Assembly (NCBI RefSeq): GCF_001955695.1
Contig: NZ_CP019236.1
Coordinates: 3,968,001-4,032,000, forward strand
Reading direction: 5' to 3'
Length of the DNA: 64,000 nt
DNA from: Rhodoferax koreense
GTDB taxonomy: Bacteria > Pseudomonadota > Gammaproteobacteria > Burkholderiales > Burkholderiaceae_C
The notes below the pieces were generated by a model. That model did not search any database and was not told where the DNA came from. It saw only the letters and a list, made by a program, of their open reading frames with translations. A program made the translations under genes and the position numbers. Positions 1-11,628 of this stretch are shown here, piece by piece (position 1 is the stretch's first letter; each line of letters opens with the position of its first letter).

Positions 1-31
1 TGGAATTGTTCTGCTTGAATGTGGCCGGGGC

Positions 32-559
32 CTATTGTCCCGCGTCCGCCTGCGCATCGATGCGGTCGGCGATGTCGGTCTTGAAACGCTCGATGAACAT
101 CAGCGTGCGCACCTGTTGCGCGGCACCGGGGTAATCGTGTTGGGTGTCGAGCAGTGTCTTGATGCCGGCCAGGGTCTGCTTCTGCGCGTGCAACACCTCG
201 GCCTGCAGCGCCTCGAGTTCGGCTTCGGACGATGCGTCGTCGAGCGCCTCGCGCCATGCCATCTGCTGCATCAGGAAGGCCGAGGGCATCGCCGTGTTGT
301 TCTCGGCGTTGATCGGCGCGCCGTTCAGTTCACACAGATAGGCTGCGCGTTTGAGCGGATCGCGCAGGCGCTGCCAGGCTTCGTTGATGCGCACCGACCA
401 TTGCATCGCCACACGTTGCGCCGCGCCGGCCTGCGCCGCGAACTTGTCGGGATGGGCCTCGCGCTGCAGCGCCTTCCAGCGCGCTTCCATGGCGGCACGG
501 TCCTGCACGAAACGCGGCGGGATGTCGAACAGTTCGAAGTCGTTGGATTGAAGATTCAC
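32..559 (-). CDS. hscB: Fe-S assembly co-chaperone HscB
   Basis: J-domain co-chaperone that delivers IscU to HscA during iron-sulfur cluster transfer in the cytoplasm. The J-domain HPD signature is visible (AHPDKF, about residue 39), followed by the C-terminal helical region that binds IscU. The 175-residue length fits the family. I chose the GTG at 559 because the product then begins MNLQSNDFELF, as family members do; a second GTG at 574 would add five residues. It is the last isc gene in the window, and hscA probably follows beyond the left edge. A terminator-like hairpin separates it from iscA. Confidence 0.93.
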   Translation of the reverse strand: MNLQSNDFELFDIPPRFVQDRAAMEARWKALQREAHPDKFAAQAGAAQRVAMQWSVRINEAWQRLRDPLKRAAYLCELNGAPINAENNTAMPSAFLMQQMAWREALDDASSEAELEALQAEVLHAQKQTLAGIKTLLDTQHDYPGAAQQVRTLMFIERFKTDIADRIDAQADAGQ

Positions 560-577
560 TTGCTTGCACACCACATG

Positions 578-610
578 AAAAAACCGCCGGCACGCAGCGC
601 GCGGGCGGTT
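578..610 (-). terminator. Rho-independent terminator-like hairpin between iscA and hscB
   Basis: Read on the minus strand, AACCGCC (610-604) pairs with GGCGGTT (588-582) and is followed by a run of T residues immediately upstream of hscB. It lies within an otherwise co-oriented operon, so it probably causes partial termination (polarity) rather than a full stop. Confidence 0.6.
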
Positions 611-633
611 CGGTGATCAACCAGCTCAGCCGG

Positions 634-957
634 TCAAACGCGAAAGCTTTCCCCGCAACCGCACTTGTCGCGCTCGTTCGGATTCTCGAACTTGAAGCCC
701 TCGTTCAGGCCCTCGCGCACGAAATCAAGTTGCGTGCCGTCGATGTAGGCCAGGCTCTTCGGATCGACCAGCACCTTCACGCCATGGTCTTCGAAGACGA
801 TGTCTTCCGGCGCCAGTTCATCCACATATTCCAGCTTGTAGGCCAGGCCCGAGCAACCGGTGGTCTTCACGCCCAGGCGCACGCCCACACCCTTGCCGCG
901 CTTGGACAGGTAACGGGTGACATGCCGCGCCGCGGCTTCGGTGAGCGTGACCGCCAT
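634..957 (-). CDS. iscA: Iron-sulfur assembly protein IscA
   Basis: A-type iron-sulfur carrier of 107 residues. The three conserved cysteines are present: one in [14 protein letters not shown] and two in KCGCGESF at the C-terminus. I chose the ATG at 957, which gives [13 protein letters not shown], the standard family start; the frame is open further upstream but that would overlap iscU. The start lies one base from the iscU stop, consistent with tight coupling in the isc operon. Confidence 0.95.
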   Translation of the reverse strand: MAVTLTEAAARHVTRYLSKRGKGVGVRLGVKTTGCSGLAYKLEYVDELAPEDIVFEDHGVKVLVDPKSLAYIDGTQLDFVREGLNEGFKFENPNERDKCGCGESFRV

Positions 958-958
958 C

Positions 959-1381
959 TCAGTTGACCGTTTCTGGCACCGCAGCCGAGGCTGCTGGTGC
1001 GGCGTGACGTTGTTTGTAGTCATTGACCGCAGCCTTGATGGCATCTTCGGCCAGGATGGAGCAGTGGATCTTCACCGGCGGCAGTGCCAGCTCTTCGGCG
1101 ATTTCGCTGTTCTTCAGCGCAGCCGCCTGGTCCAGCGTCTTGCCCTTGACCCATTCGGTCACGAGCGAGCTGGAGGCGATCGCCGAGCCGCAGCCGTAGG
1201 TCTTGAAACGCGCATCCTCGATCACGCCGGTGACGGGGTTGACCTTGATCTGCAGCTTCATCACGTCGCCGCAGGCCGGCGCGCCGACCATGCCGGTGCC
1301 AACGCTGTCGTCATCCTTGGCGAACGAGCCGACATTGCGGGGGTTTTCATAGTGGTCGACCACTTTTTCGGAATAAGCCAT
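959..1381 (-). CDS. iscU: Fe-S cluster scaffold IscU
   Basis: Scaffold on which IscS sulfur and iron are assembled into clusters. The three ligand cysteines are seen in PACGD, YGCGSA and [14 protein letters not shown]. At 140 residues it is slightly longer than typical IscU because of an Ala/Pro-rich C-terminal extension after the conserved YKQR. It lies 23 bp downstream of iscS. Confidence 0.97.
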   Translation of the reverse strand: MAYSEKVVDHYENPRNVGSFAKDDDSVGTGMVGAPACGDVMKLQIKVNPVTGVIEDARFKTYGCGSAIASSSLVTEWVKGKTLDQAAALKNSEIAEELALPPVKIHCSILAEDAIKAAVNDYKQRHAAPAASAAVPETVN

Positions 1382-1404
1382 GGTGTTTACCTCTTCAATT
1401 CAGA

Positions 1405-2625
1405 TTAATGGGCAGACCACTGGATGGTGCTGATGTCGATGCCGTCTTTGTACATCTCCCACAGCGGGCTCAGCTCGCGCAGCTTGGCCACGTTGAGCTT
1501 GATGGTTTCCACGGCGTAGTCGATATCGGCCTCGGTGGTCCAACGGCCGATGGTCATGCGCAGGCTGCTGTGCGCCAGTTCGTCGCTGCGGCCCAGCGCG
1601 CGCAGCACATAGCTGGGCTCGAGGCTGGCCGAGGTGCAGGCGGAACCGCTCGACACCGCCAGGCCCTTGATGCCCATGATCAGCGACTCGCCTTCGACGT
1701 AGTTGAAGCTGATGTTCAGGTTGTGCGGCACGCGCTTTTCGAGGTGGCCGTTGATGAACACCTGCTCCACGTCCTTCAGTCCCGCCAGCATGCGGTCGTG
1801 CAGCGCCTGGATGCGCGCATTCTCGACCGTCATCTCTTCCTTGGCGATGCGGTAGGCCTCGCCCATGCCGACGATCTGGTGCGTGGGCAAGGTGCCGGAA
1901 CGCATGCCGCGCTCGTGGCCGCCACCGTGCATCTGCGCTTCGATGCGGATGCGCGGCTTGCGGCGCACGAACAGCGCGCCGATGCCTTTCGGGCCATAGG
2001 TCTTGTGCGAGGTCAGGCTCATCAGGTCGACCGGCAGCTTGGCCAGGTCGAACTCGACACGGCCGGTGGCCTGCGCGGCGTCGACGTGGAAGATCACGCC
2101 CTTTTCGCGGCAGATCGCGCCGATGGCCGCGATGTCCTGGATCACGCCGATCTCGTTGTTGACGAACATCACGCTCGCCAGGATGGTGTCGGGACGGATC
2201 GCCGCCTTGAACACCTCCAGGTCGATCAGGCCATCGGCCTGGACGTCGAGATAGGTGACTTCGAAACCCTGGCGTTCGAGTTCGCGGCAGGTGTCGAGCA
2301 CGGCCTTGTGCTCGGTCTTCACCGTGATGATGTGTTTGCCCTTGGTCTTGTAGAAGTGCGCCGCACCCTTGAGGGCGAGGTTGTTCGACTCGGTGGCGCC
2401 GGAAGTCCAGACGATTTCGCGCGGGTCGGCGCCGATGAGGGCCGCCACCTGTTCACGGGCCTTCTCGACCGCCGCTTCGGCTTCCCAGCCCCAGGCATGG
2501 CTGCGAGACGCCGGGTTGCCGAAGTGTTCGCGCAACCAGGGGATCATCGCGTCCACCACGCGCTCGTCGCACGGGTTGGTGGCGCTGTAGTCCATGTAGA
2601 TCGGGAAATGCGGGGTCATGTCCAT
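1405..2625 (-). CDS. iscS: Cysteine desulfurase IscS
   Basis: PLP-dependent enzyme that takes sulfur from L-cysteine for IscU and other acceptors. The 406-residue length is typical. The PLP lysine lies in SHKTYGPKG and the catalytic cysteine in [20 protein letters not shown]. The C-terminus keeps the conserved [12 protein letters not shown] segment that contacts partners. An IscR-like operator lies about 110 bp upstream, suggesting that iscSUA can be transcribed separately from iscR. Confidence 0.98.
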   Translation of the reverse strand: MDMTPHFPIYMDYSATNPCDERVVDAMIPWLREHFGNPASRSHAWGWEAEAAVEKAREQVAALIGADPREIVWTSGATESNNLALKGAAHFYKTKGKHIITVKTEHKAVLDTCRELERQGFEVTYLDVQADGLIDLEVFKAAIRPDTILASVMFVNNEIGVIQDIAAIGAICREKGVIFHVDAAQATGRVEFDLAKLPVDLMSLTSHKTYGPKGIGALFVRRKPRIRIEAQMHGGGHERGMRSGTLPTHQIVGMGEAYRIAKEEMTVENARIQALHDRMLAGLKDVEQVFINGHLEKRVPHNLNISFNYVEGESLIMGIKGLAVSSGSACTSASLEPSYVLRALGRSDELAHSSLRMTIGRWTTEADIDYAVETIKLNVAKLRELSPLWEMYKDGIDISTIQWSAH

Positions 2626-2734
2626 TTGGCTAGCTCTCGAGAATCTGAATCAGGGCTGGCTTGAAACTGCGCCGGGCCGACGCCGGACGGCGCTGCAACC
2701 AGGCTTCTTTCAACACACAAAATTTACAAAACGA

Positions 2735-2759
2735 ATACCAGAACTAAATTGTCAGGTAT
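2735..2759 (-). promoter_or_regulatory. IscR type 1-like operator upstream of iscS
   Basis: A 25-bp imperfect palindrome with outer arms ATACC and GGTAT and an internal GTCAGGTAT half-site. By eye about 20 of 25 positions fit the E. coli type 1 IscR consensus. It sits in the roughly 200-bp iscR-iscS spacer, which contains no gene. Confidence 0.5.
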
Positions 2760-2827
2760 TGGCAAAGACCTTGCCGCAAACATGACTTGTCGAGCCACGC
2801 ACACCAGTACTGGCGCGGGGCCCGGCT

Positions 2828-3364
2828 TCAGGACTTGGCGAACACGTTACCCAGCGCGAACACCGAATTCGGCGCATTGATACGGATCGGCTTGACGACC
2901 GGCATGCTGGAGATGGCACGCTTGATCATCGGCTTGTTCTCGATCTGCACGCCCTTGGCGATCTGTTCGTCGACGAGTTTCTGCAGGCTGACCGAATCCA
3001 AAAATTCGACCATGCGCGCATTCAGCGCCGCCCACAATTCGTGGGTCATGCAGCGACCGGCTTCGCCCAGGCAATTTTCCTTGCCGCCGCATTGCGTGGC
3101 ATCGATGGGCTCGTCCACCGACACGATGATGTCGGCCACGGTGATGTCCGCCGCCTTGCGGCCCAGCGTGTAGCCGCCACCGGGGCCGCGGGTAGACTCC
3201 ACGAGGTCGTGCCGGCGCAACTTGCCGAACAACTGCTCGAGGTAGGACAGGGAAATCTGTTGCCGCTGGCTGATCGCCGCGAGGGTGACCGGACCGTTGT
3301 TCTGGCGCAGGGCCAGATCGATCATGGCGGTGACCGCAAAACGGCCTTTGGTTGTGAGACGCAT
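2828..3364 (-). CDS. iscR: Fe-S cluster-responsive regulator IscR
   Basis: Rrf2-family winged-helix repressor that senses cluster status and regulates the isc operon. The DNA-binding domain occupies about residues 1-65. The cluster-ligand region has Cys92, Cys98 and Cys105 by my count, and the nearby MTHELW supplies the histidine. It is 178 residues long with an extended C-terminal tail. It is the first gene of the isc cluster but is separated from iscS by about 200 bp, more than is usual. Confidence 0.97.
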   Translation of the reverse strand: MRLTTKGRFAVTAMIDLALRQNNGPVTLAAISQRQQISLSYLEQLFGKLRRHDLVESTRGPGGGYTLGRKAADITVADIIVSVDEPIDATQCGGKENCLGEAGRCMTHELWAALNARMVEFLDSVSLQKLVDEQIAKGVQIENKPMIKRAISSMPVVKPIRINAPNSVFALGNVFAKS

Positions 3365-3506
3365 CGCAGCTCCTTGTGTTCGCTTAAACCTGACGTTGAT
3401 GGCCCGCCGCGTCTTTTGAACGATGCGGGGTGTTTTCCTCCAGCTCTGGCCACCGATGGCGGCGGCTTCGAGCCCTCAACTGCTGGGTTTTTCTTGGTAG
3501 GTGCCA

Positions 3507-3541
3507 AGTATACCATAAAACCCTATCAAATCTGTCGGGTT
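3507..3541 (-). promoter_or_regulatory. iscR promoter with overlapping dyad operator
   Basis: On the minus strand there is a good -10 hexamer (TATACT, 3512-3507). A dyad with arms AACCC (3541-3537) and GGGTT (3523-3519) covers the -35 region. This matches autorepression by IscR. A second inverted repeat (ATACCAG/CTGGTAT, 3545-3577) lies just upstream. The -35 itself is weak. Confidence 0.45.
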
Positions 3542-3621
3542 AATATACCAGTCAGTCGTATTTTATCTTTCTGGTATTCCCGCCCGACGGCATGCCCGGG
3601 CCGAGCCCGGACCATCGCCTC

Positions 3622-5742
<2,121 letters not shown>

Positions 5743-5813
5743 GGGTCGATCGCTCCGTGGGTTGCGCAAAGTCGGGCCCGTGGCGCCCGTTCGGCTTCGG
5801 CAAAATAACAATA

Positions 5814-5829
5814 CTGTATAGGAATACAG
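5814..5829 (-). promoter_or_regulatory. LexA (SOS) box upstream of uvrB
   Basis: CTGT-N8-ACAG (CTGTATAGGAATACAG), a full match to the LexA core consensus, lies in the divergent region between uvrB and the aminotransferase. uvrB is a classic SOS gene, so uvrB is the likely target. Confidence 0.8.
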
Positions 5830-5968
5830 ACCATGTGGTGACGAAACGCGCATTCCCAAGCCCTTCGCCCGGCGCGGCGCGGGGCCGGGCTAAAATTCGG
5901 AGTTGCCTGCAGCGCTGCGCTGCGCCAGCCGCGGGCGACCCGCTCCAGACCAACTCATAGGACTTTCC

Positions 5969-7165
5969 ATGTCATTGTTCACTGCCGTCGAAATGGCACC
6001 GCGCGACCCGATCCTCGGCCTCAACGAGCAATTCGCCGCCGACCCCAACCCGTCCAAGGTCAACCTCGGCGTGGGTGTGTATTACGACGACAACGGAAAG
6101 CTGCCCCTGCTCGAATGCGTGCAGGCCGCCGAACGCACCATGGCCGAGTCGCCCAAGGCCCGTGGCTACCTGCCGATCGACGGCATTGCCGCATACGACA
6201 CCGCGGTGAAGAACCTGGTGTTCGGCGCCGACAGCGAACCCGTGCAATCCGGCCGCGTGGCCACGGTGCAGGCCATCGGCGGCACCGGCGGCCTGAAGAT
6301 CGGCGCCGACTTCCTCAAGCAACTCAAGCCCCAGTCCAAGGTGCTGATCAGCGACCCGAGCTGGGAGAACCACCGTGCGCTGTTCACCAACGCCGGTTTC
6401 AAGGTGGAGAGCTACGCCTACTACGACGCGGCCAAGCGCGGCGTGAATGTCGAGGGCATGCTGGCCGACCTGAACGCCGCCGACGAAGGCACGATCGTCG
6501 TGCTGCACGCCTGCTGCCACAACCCGACCGGCTACGACATCACGCCCGAGCAGTGGGACGGCGTGATCGCCGCCGTCAAGGCGAAGAACCTCGTGCCTTT
6601 CCTCGACATGGCCTACCAGGGCTTCGGCCAGGGCATCGCCGAAGACGGCGCGGTCATCGGCAAGTTCGTCGCCGCCGGCCTGAGCTTCTTCGTCTCCACC
6701 TCGTTCAGCAAGAGCTTCAGCCTGTATGGCGAACGCGTCGGCGCGCTGAGCGTGTTGTGCGAGTCCAAGGAAGAAGCCGGCCGCGTGCTGAGCCAGTTGA
6801 AGATCGCCATCCGCACCAACTACAGCAACCCGCCCACCCACGGCGGCACCGTGGTCGCGGCCGTGCTGAACACCCCCGACCTGCGCGCCGTGTGGGAAAA
6901 GGAACTCGGCGACATGCGCCTGCGCATTAAGCAGATGCGCCTGGCGCTGGTCGAAAAACTCAAGGCCGCGGGTGTGACGCAGGACATGAGCTTCATCACC
7001 ACCCAGGTCGGCATGTTCAGCTACTCGGGCCTCACCAAGGACCAGATGGTGCGCCTGCGCACGGAATTCGGCGTCTACGGCACCGACACCGGCCGCATGT
7101 GTGTTGCTGCGTTGAACAGCAAGAACATCGACTACGTCTGCGCCGCGATCGCCAAGGTCATCTAG
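5969..7165 (+). CDS. Aromatic/aspartate aminotransferase (class I)
   Basis: PLP-dependent transaminase of the AspC/TyrB type, 398 residues. It starts MSLFTAVEMAPRDPILGLNE, has the conserved cofactor-pocket segment HACCHNPTGYD and the PLP lysine in STSFSKSFSLYGERVG. Substrate range (aspartate versus tyrosine/phenylalanine) cannot be settled by eye. The ATG at 5969 was chosen because upstream codons show no family similarity. It diverges from uvrB. Confidence 0.93.
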   Translation: MSLFTAVEMAPRDPILGLNEQFAADPNPSKVNLGVGVYYDDNGKLPLLECVQAAERTMAESPKARGYLPIDGIAAYDTAVKNLVFGADSEPVQSGRVATVQAIGGTGGLKIGADFLKQLKPQSKVLISDPSWENHRALFTNAGFKVESYAYYDAAKRGVNVEGMLADLNAADEGTIVVLHACCHNPTGYDITPEQWDGVIAAVKAKNLVPFLDMAYQGFGQGIAEDGAVIGKFVAAGLSFFVSTSFSKSFSLYGERVGALSVLCESKEEAGRVLSQLKIAIRTNYSNPPTHGGTVVAAVLNTPDLRAVWEKELGDMRLRIKQMRLALVEKLKAAGVTQDMSFITTQVGMFSYSGLTKDQMVRLRTEFGVYGTDTGRMCVAALNSKNIDYVCAAIAKVI

Positions 7166-7264
7166 ACAACGCGAATCTTCCTGCTGCGCGAGCCGATCTG
7201 AGGTCTGCGCGCCTTACCGTACGGAAGTACGGTTGCGGTGCTCGACCTGACCTCGGCCCGCTCG

Positions 7265-8950
7265 CTACGCAGTCTTCGCGCTGTCTGCCGCCGGCGCGTT
7301 GCGGCCCACATTGACCGCAGCGCGATCGATGATCCGCTCATGCGCCACGCCCCGCGGCAAACTCCCGAACACCCTGCCCCAGCCTGCGTCGAAACGCGAG
7401 CCGATGAAGCCATCGGCCACAAATTCCGGCGCGTGAGCACGCAGCAGACCGGCTTGCACCAGAAGCACCAACGCCTGCGCCAAATGCCGGCCTTCCGCTT
7501 CCAACGCGATCGCATCGCCAACCACCGCTTCGCGCAGCCACTGCAGCGTCGGCGCGAGCCGCGCGTCGCCTGCGCAATGGGTGGCCAGATCGTCCAACAG
7601 CAACTGCCACGACTCAGGCTCGCGTCCGATGGCGCGCAGCACGTCCAGGCACATCACATTGCCAGAACCCTCCCAGATCGAATTCACCGGCATGTCGCGA
7701 AAAAGCCGCGCCATCGGGCCGTCTTCGACATAACCGTTGCCGCCGAACACCTCCATCGCCTCGCCCGCCAGTTCCACACCGCGTTTGCAGATCCAGAACT
7801 TCGCCGCCGGCGTGACGATGCGCTGGTAGGCGCGCGCCAGCGGCGCGTCCGCGTGCTCGAAAGCCTGGGCCAGGTGCATCATCAGCTGCGTTGCGGCCTC
7901 GCTCTCGAGCGCCATGTCGGCCAGCACGTTCTGCATCAGCGGCTGGTCCGCGAGCCACTTGCCGAAGGCCATGCGCTGGCGCGCGTAGTGGATGGCCTGC
8001 AGCGTGGCCGCGCGCACCGTGCCGGCGCTGCCGATCACGCAGTGCAGCCGCGTCACCGTGGCCATCTGCAGGATGGTCGGGATGCCGCGGCCGGGCTCGC
8101 CGACCATCAGGCCCCAGGCGTCCTCGAACTCGACCTCGCTGCTGGCGTTCGAGGCGTTGCCCAGCTTGTCCTTCAGGCGCTGGATGCGCACCGCGTTGCG
8201 CGTGCCGTCGGGCCGGAAGCGCGGCACGAAGAAACAGGACAAGCCCTCTTCGGCCCGCGCCAGCACCAGGTGCGCGTCGCTCATCGGCGCCGAGAAGAAC
8301 CACTTGTGGCCCACGAGGCTGTAGGGCTGGCCGCGGCCGGGCGTGGCCAGGCGGGTGGCGATGGTGGTGTTGCTGCGCACGTCGGAGCCGCCCTGCTTTT
8401 CCGTCATACCCATGCCGATCAGGATCGAATCCTTCTGTGCGATCGGGAGGTCGCGCGGGTCGTGGACCGTGGCGAACAGCTTGGGGGCGAGCTGCGCGAA
8501 GAGCGCCGGCTCCTGCTGCAGCACCGGAATGCTGGCGAAGGTCATCGAGGCCGGGCACAGGGAGCCGTTCTCGGCCTGGGCGTGCAGGTAAAACCCCGCC
8601 GCATAGGCGCTCCACGCCCCGGGACGCGGGTCGGAAAACGGCAGCGACACCAGATGCTGTGCGCGCAGCATGCCCATCACGGCGTGCCAGGACGGGTGGT
8701 AGGCCACGCTGTCGACGCGCCGGCCGCCACGGTCGAAACGCTGCAGCTCGGGCTTGTGCCGGTTCGCCTCCTCGGCCCAACGGATGGTCTGCTCGCGGCC
8801 GAGCGCCTGGCCGTAGGCCGCCACCGAAGCCTGTTGCGCCTGCGCCCCGGCTCGACGTAGTGCTTCGCTCAGTGCCAGGTCGCAGGCAAAAAGATCGAAG
8901 TCCTTGAGTTCAGGCACCACATTGGTGATTTCGTGCGTCGTCCAGGCCAT
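7265..8950 (-). CDS. aidB: AidB-type acyl-CoA dehydrogenase
   Basis: Flavoprotein of the AidB branch of acyl-CoA dehydrogenases, 561 residues. It shares long blocks with E. coli AidB, such as GMGMTEKQGGSDV, VGHKWFFSAPMSDAHLVLA and MPVNSIWEGSGN. AidB is linked to the alkylation response and binds FAD and DNA, although many homologues may act as ordinary dehydrogenases. The start at 8950 (MAWTTHE) has GGAGAG six bases upstream; an ATG at 8956 is too close to that site. Confidence 0.88.
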   Translation of the reverse strand: MAWTTHEITNVVPELKDFDLFACDLALSEALRRAGAQAQQASVAAYGQALGREQTIRWAEEANRHKPELQRFDRGGRRVDSVAYHPSWHAVMGMLRAQHLVSLPFSDPRPGAWSAYAAGFYLHAQAENGSLCPASMTFASIPVLQQEPALFAQLAPKLFATVHDPRDLPIAQKDSILIGMGMTEKQGGSDVRSNTTIATRLATPGRGQPYSLVGHKWFFSAPMSDAHLVLARAEEGLSCFFVPRFRPDGTRNAVRIQRLKDKLGNASNASSEVEFEDAWGLMVGEPGRGIPTILQMATVTRLHCVIGSAGTVRAATLQAIHYARQRMAFGKWLADQPLMQNVLADMALESEAATQLMMHLAQAFEHADAPLARAYQRIVTPAAKFWICKRGVELAGEAMEVFGGNGYVEDGPMARLFRDMPVNSIWEGSGNVMCLDVLRAIGREPESWQLLLDDLATHCAGDARLAPTLQWLREAVVGDAIALEAEGRHLAQALVLLVQAGLLRAHAPEFVADGFIGSRFDAGWGRVFGSLPRGVAHERIIDRAAVNVGRNAPAADSAKTA

Positions 8951-9209
8951 GGGCATCTCTCCAGCGCCGCGGCTGCGGCTTCATCCAAGCTCGCACAAGT
9001 ATAGGTAGCCCACTCCAGAAATGCAGCGCGCGGAGGCTCCGGTGGATTTGCTTCTGATTCGCAGCCAATGACACCTAGATCCGTTGCAAATTCCCCAGCC
9101 AATGCACCTCAAACGCGCATAAAGTGCGCCGTATTGGTGTTTCCACTTCACACGACGCCGCAGCACAACTGCTATATTGCACTGCAACATTCTTCACCCG
9201 GTCGTCCCC

Positions 9210-10970
9210 ATGCTCTACCAGATCTACGAAAACCAACGCGCATTGATGGAGCCGTTCGCCGACTTCGCGCAGGCCGCCTCCAAGCTTTACAGCAACCCCC
9301 TGTCCCCGCTGGGCAGAAACACCTTCTCGCAGCGTGTGTCGGCGGGCTACGACTTGCTCTATCGCCTGGGCAAAGATTACGAAAAGCCCGAGTTCGGCCT
9401 GAAGACGGTGAGCGTGGACGGCGTGGAAGTGGCCGTGCACGAACGCGTCGAGCTGGACAAGCCGTTCTGTGAACTGCGCCGCTTCAAGCGCTTCACCGAC
9501 GACGTGCACACGCTGACCAAGCTCAAGGGCCAGCCGGCCGTGCTGATCGTGGCGCCCTTGTCGGGCCACTACGCCACGCTGCTGCGCGATACCGTGAAAA
9601 CCATGCTCAAGGACCACAAGGTCTACATCACCGACTGGAAGAACGCGCGCCTGGTACCGCTGGCCGATGGCAGCTTCCACCTGGACGACTACGTGAACTA
9701 CGTGCAGGAGTTCATCCGCCATCTGCAGAAGATCTACGGCAACTGCCACGTCATCAGCGTCTGCCAGCCGACGGTGCCGGTGCTGGCCGCGGTGTCGCTG
9801 ATGGCCTCGCGCGGCGAGACCACGCCGCTGTCGATGGTGATGATGGGCGGCCCGATCGACGCGCGCAAATCGCCCACGGCGGTGAACAACCTCGCCATGA
9901 ACAAGAGCTACGAATGGTTCGAGAACAACGTGATCTACCGCGTGCCGGGCAGTTTCCCGGGCGCGGGCCGGCGCGTGTACCCGGGCTTCCTGCAGCACAC
10001 GGGTTTCGTGGCGATGAATCCCGAGCACCACGCGAAGAGCCACTACGACTACTTCAAGGATCTGATCAAGGGCGACGACGTGAGCGCCGAGGTGCACCGC
10101 AAGTTCTACGACGAGTACAACGCCGTGCTCGACATGGACGCCGACTACTACCTCGAAACCATCGCCACGGTGTTTCAGGACTTCAAGCTGGTGCAAGGCA
10201 CCTGGACGGTCAAGGGTCCCAACGGCAAGATCGAATTGGTGCGGCCGCAGGACATCCGCAACTCCGCCCTGCTGACGGTCGAAGGCGAACTCGACGACAT
10301 CTCCGGCTCCGGCCAGACCAAGGCCGCACACGACTTGTGCAGCGGCATCCCGAGGAGCCAGCAAACGCATTTCGAGGCCAAGGGCGCGGGTCACTACGGC
10401 ATCTTCAGCGGCCGCCGGTGGCGCGAAATGGTCTACCCGCAGGTCAAGGCCTTCATCCAGGCGCACACGCCGAAGGCACAGCAACCCGCCACCTTGGCCA
10501 TCGCCGAACCATCTGCGAAGACGCCCACCAAAGCGTCTGCAAAGGCGCTTGCAAAGTCGCCCGTGAAAGCCGCTGCCAAGGCACCGGCGAAGAAAACCCG
10601 GCCGCTGCTCAAACCGGCCTCCGCCAAGGCGGTCGCAGCCAAGCCCGTGGCGGCGGCACCGGCCAGCAACGTCGAATCCGCCCAGAAGACCCTGCCGCTG
10701 GAGCCGGCGTCCACTGCGCGCACGGCGCCAGCCAAAGCCTCGGGCATTCCGACCAAGGAGCCGATCAAGGATCCGGCGCCGGCCCCCGCCGGCCCGCCCG
10801 TGGAAGAGCCGCCGAGCCCGACCGGCAAGCCGCCACTGAAGGCCGAGGCCGCAACGCAGACCGGAGCCACCCCAGCCAAGACGAGCCAAAAGCGCGGCGA
10901 AACCAGCCGGGCCACCGCATCCTCCGCCGCCAAGCCAGCGACAGCCAGGAAGCCTGGCCGCCGCGCCTGA
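9210..10970 (+). CDS. phaZ: Intracellular PHB depolymerase with Lys/Ala/Pro-rich tail
   Basis: Mobilises polyhydroxybutyrate granules. The alpha/beta-hydrolase domain covers about residues 1-415. The nucleophile region [11 protein letters not shown] has a cysteine at residue 185, as in Ralstonia PhaZ1-type depolymerases, and [11 protein letters not shown] is conserved. Residues of about 420-586 form a low-complexity tail rich in KAxAK and P, similar to histone H1-like or AlgP-type tails. The depolymerase domain alone matches usual family length, so the tail is extra. Its stop lies one base from the TTG of the next gene. Confidence 0.9.
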   Translation: MLYQIYENQRALMEPFADFAQAASKLYSNPLSPLGRNTFSQRVSAGYDLLYRLGKDYEKPEFGLKTVSVDGVEVAVHERVELDKPFCELRRFKRFTDDVHTLTKLKGQPAVLIVAPLSGHYATLLRDTVKTMLKDHKVYITDWKNARLVPLADGSFHLDDYVNYVQEFIRHLQKIYGNCHVISVCQPTVPVLAAVSLMASRGETTPLSMVMMGGPIDARKSPTAVNNLAMNKSYEWFENNVIYRVPGSFPGAGRRVYPGFLQHTGFVAMNPEHHAKSHYDYFKDLIKGDDVSAEVHRKFYDEYNAVLDMDADYYLETIATVFQDFKLVQGTWTVKGPNGKIELVRPQDIRNSALLTVEGELDDISGSGQTKAAHDLCSGIPRSQQTHFEAKGAGHYGIFSGRRWREMVYPQVKAFIQAHTPKAQQPATLAIAEPSAKTPTKASAKALAKSPVKAAAKAPAKKTRPLLKPASAKAVAAKPVAAAPASNVESAQKTLPLEPASTARTAPAKASGIPTKEPIKDPAPAPAGPPVEEPPSPTGKPPLKAEAATQTGATPAKTSQKRGETSRATASSAAKPATARKPGRRA

Positions 10971-10971
10971 A

Positions 10972-11625
10972 TTGAGCCAACGGGCCTCGCTGGCCGAAGC
11001 CATCGACGCGGTGCTGCCGCAGACGCAATGCACGCGCTGCGGCTACCCCGACTGCGCGGCCTATGCGCGGGCCGTGGCGATGGACGAGGCCGGCATCAAC
11101 CAGTGCCCGCCAGGCGGAGCCGACGGCGTGGCGCGGCTGGCGCGGCTCACCGGCCGACCGGTGCTGCCGCTGAACCCCGACCACGGCCTGGAACAACCGC
11201 GCTTCATGGCCGTGATCGACGAGGCCTGGTGCATCGGCTGCACGCTGTGCATCGCCGCCTGCCCGACCGACGCGATCTTCGGCAGCAACAAGCTCATGCA
11301 CACCGTGATCGAGGCGCACTGCACTGGCTGCGAACTGTGCATCCCGGTCTGTCCGGTGGACTGCATCAGCCTCGAGAATGCCAGCGGCGCCCGCACCGGC
11401 TGGGCCGCGTGGTCGGACGGCGATGCGGCCAACGCCCGCCAACGCTATGCGATGCACCGTTCACGCCTCGAAGCACAGGCCCGCACCGAACGACCGAAGC
11501 GCGAGGCCGTGGCAGCGCCGTCATCCGAGGCGACCGCCGACTTCCCGTCGGCCGACCCCAAGCGCGCGGTGATCGAAGCCGCGTTGGCACGGGCTCGCGC
11601 CAAACGGGCCGCGCCGCCGGCTTAA
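10972..11625 (+). CDS. rnfB: RnfB-type electron transport ferredoxin
   Basis: Iron-sulfur protein of 217 residues. An N-terminal 4Fe-4S domain ([14 protein letters not shown] with a later Cys in QCPPGG) is followed by two bacterial ferredoxin clusters, [12 protein letters not shown] and [12 protein letters not shown]. The Ala/Arg-rich C-terminal third has no known motif. The start is a TTG at 10972 directly after the depolymerase stop, suggesting translational coupling. No other rnf gene is nearby, and the N-terminal membrane anchor of full RnfB is missing, so it may be a soluble electron carrier. Confidence 0.85.
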   Translation: MSQRASLAEAIDAVLPQTQCTRCGYPDCAAYARAVAMDEAGINQCPPGGADGVARLARLTGRPVLPLNPDHGLEQPRFMAVIDEAWCIGCTLCIAACPTDAIFGSNKLMHTVIEAHCTGCELCIPVCPVDCISLENASGARTGWAAWSDGDAANARQRYAMHRSRLEAQARTERPKREAVAAPSSEATADFPSADPKRAVIEAALARARAKRAAPPA

Positions 11626-11628
11626 CCT

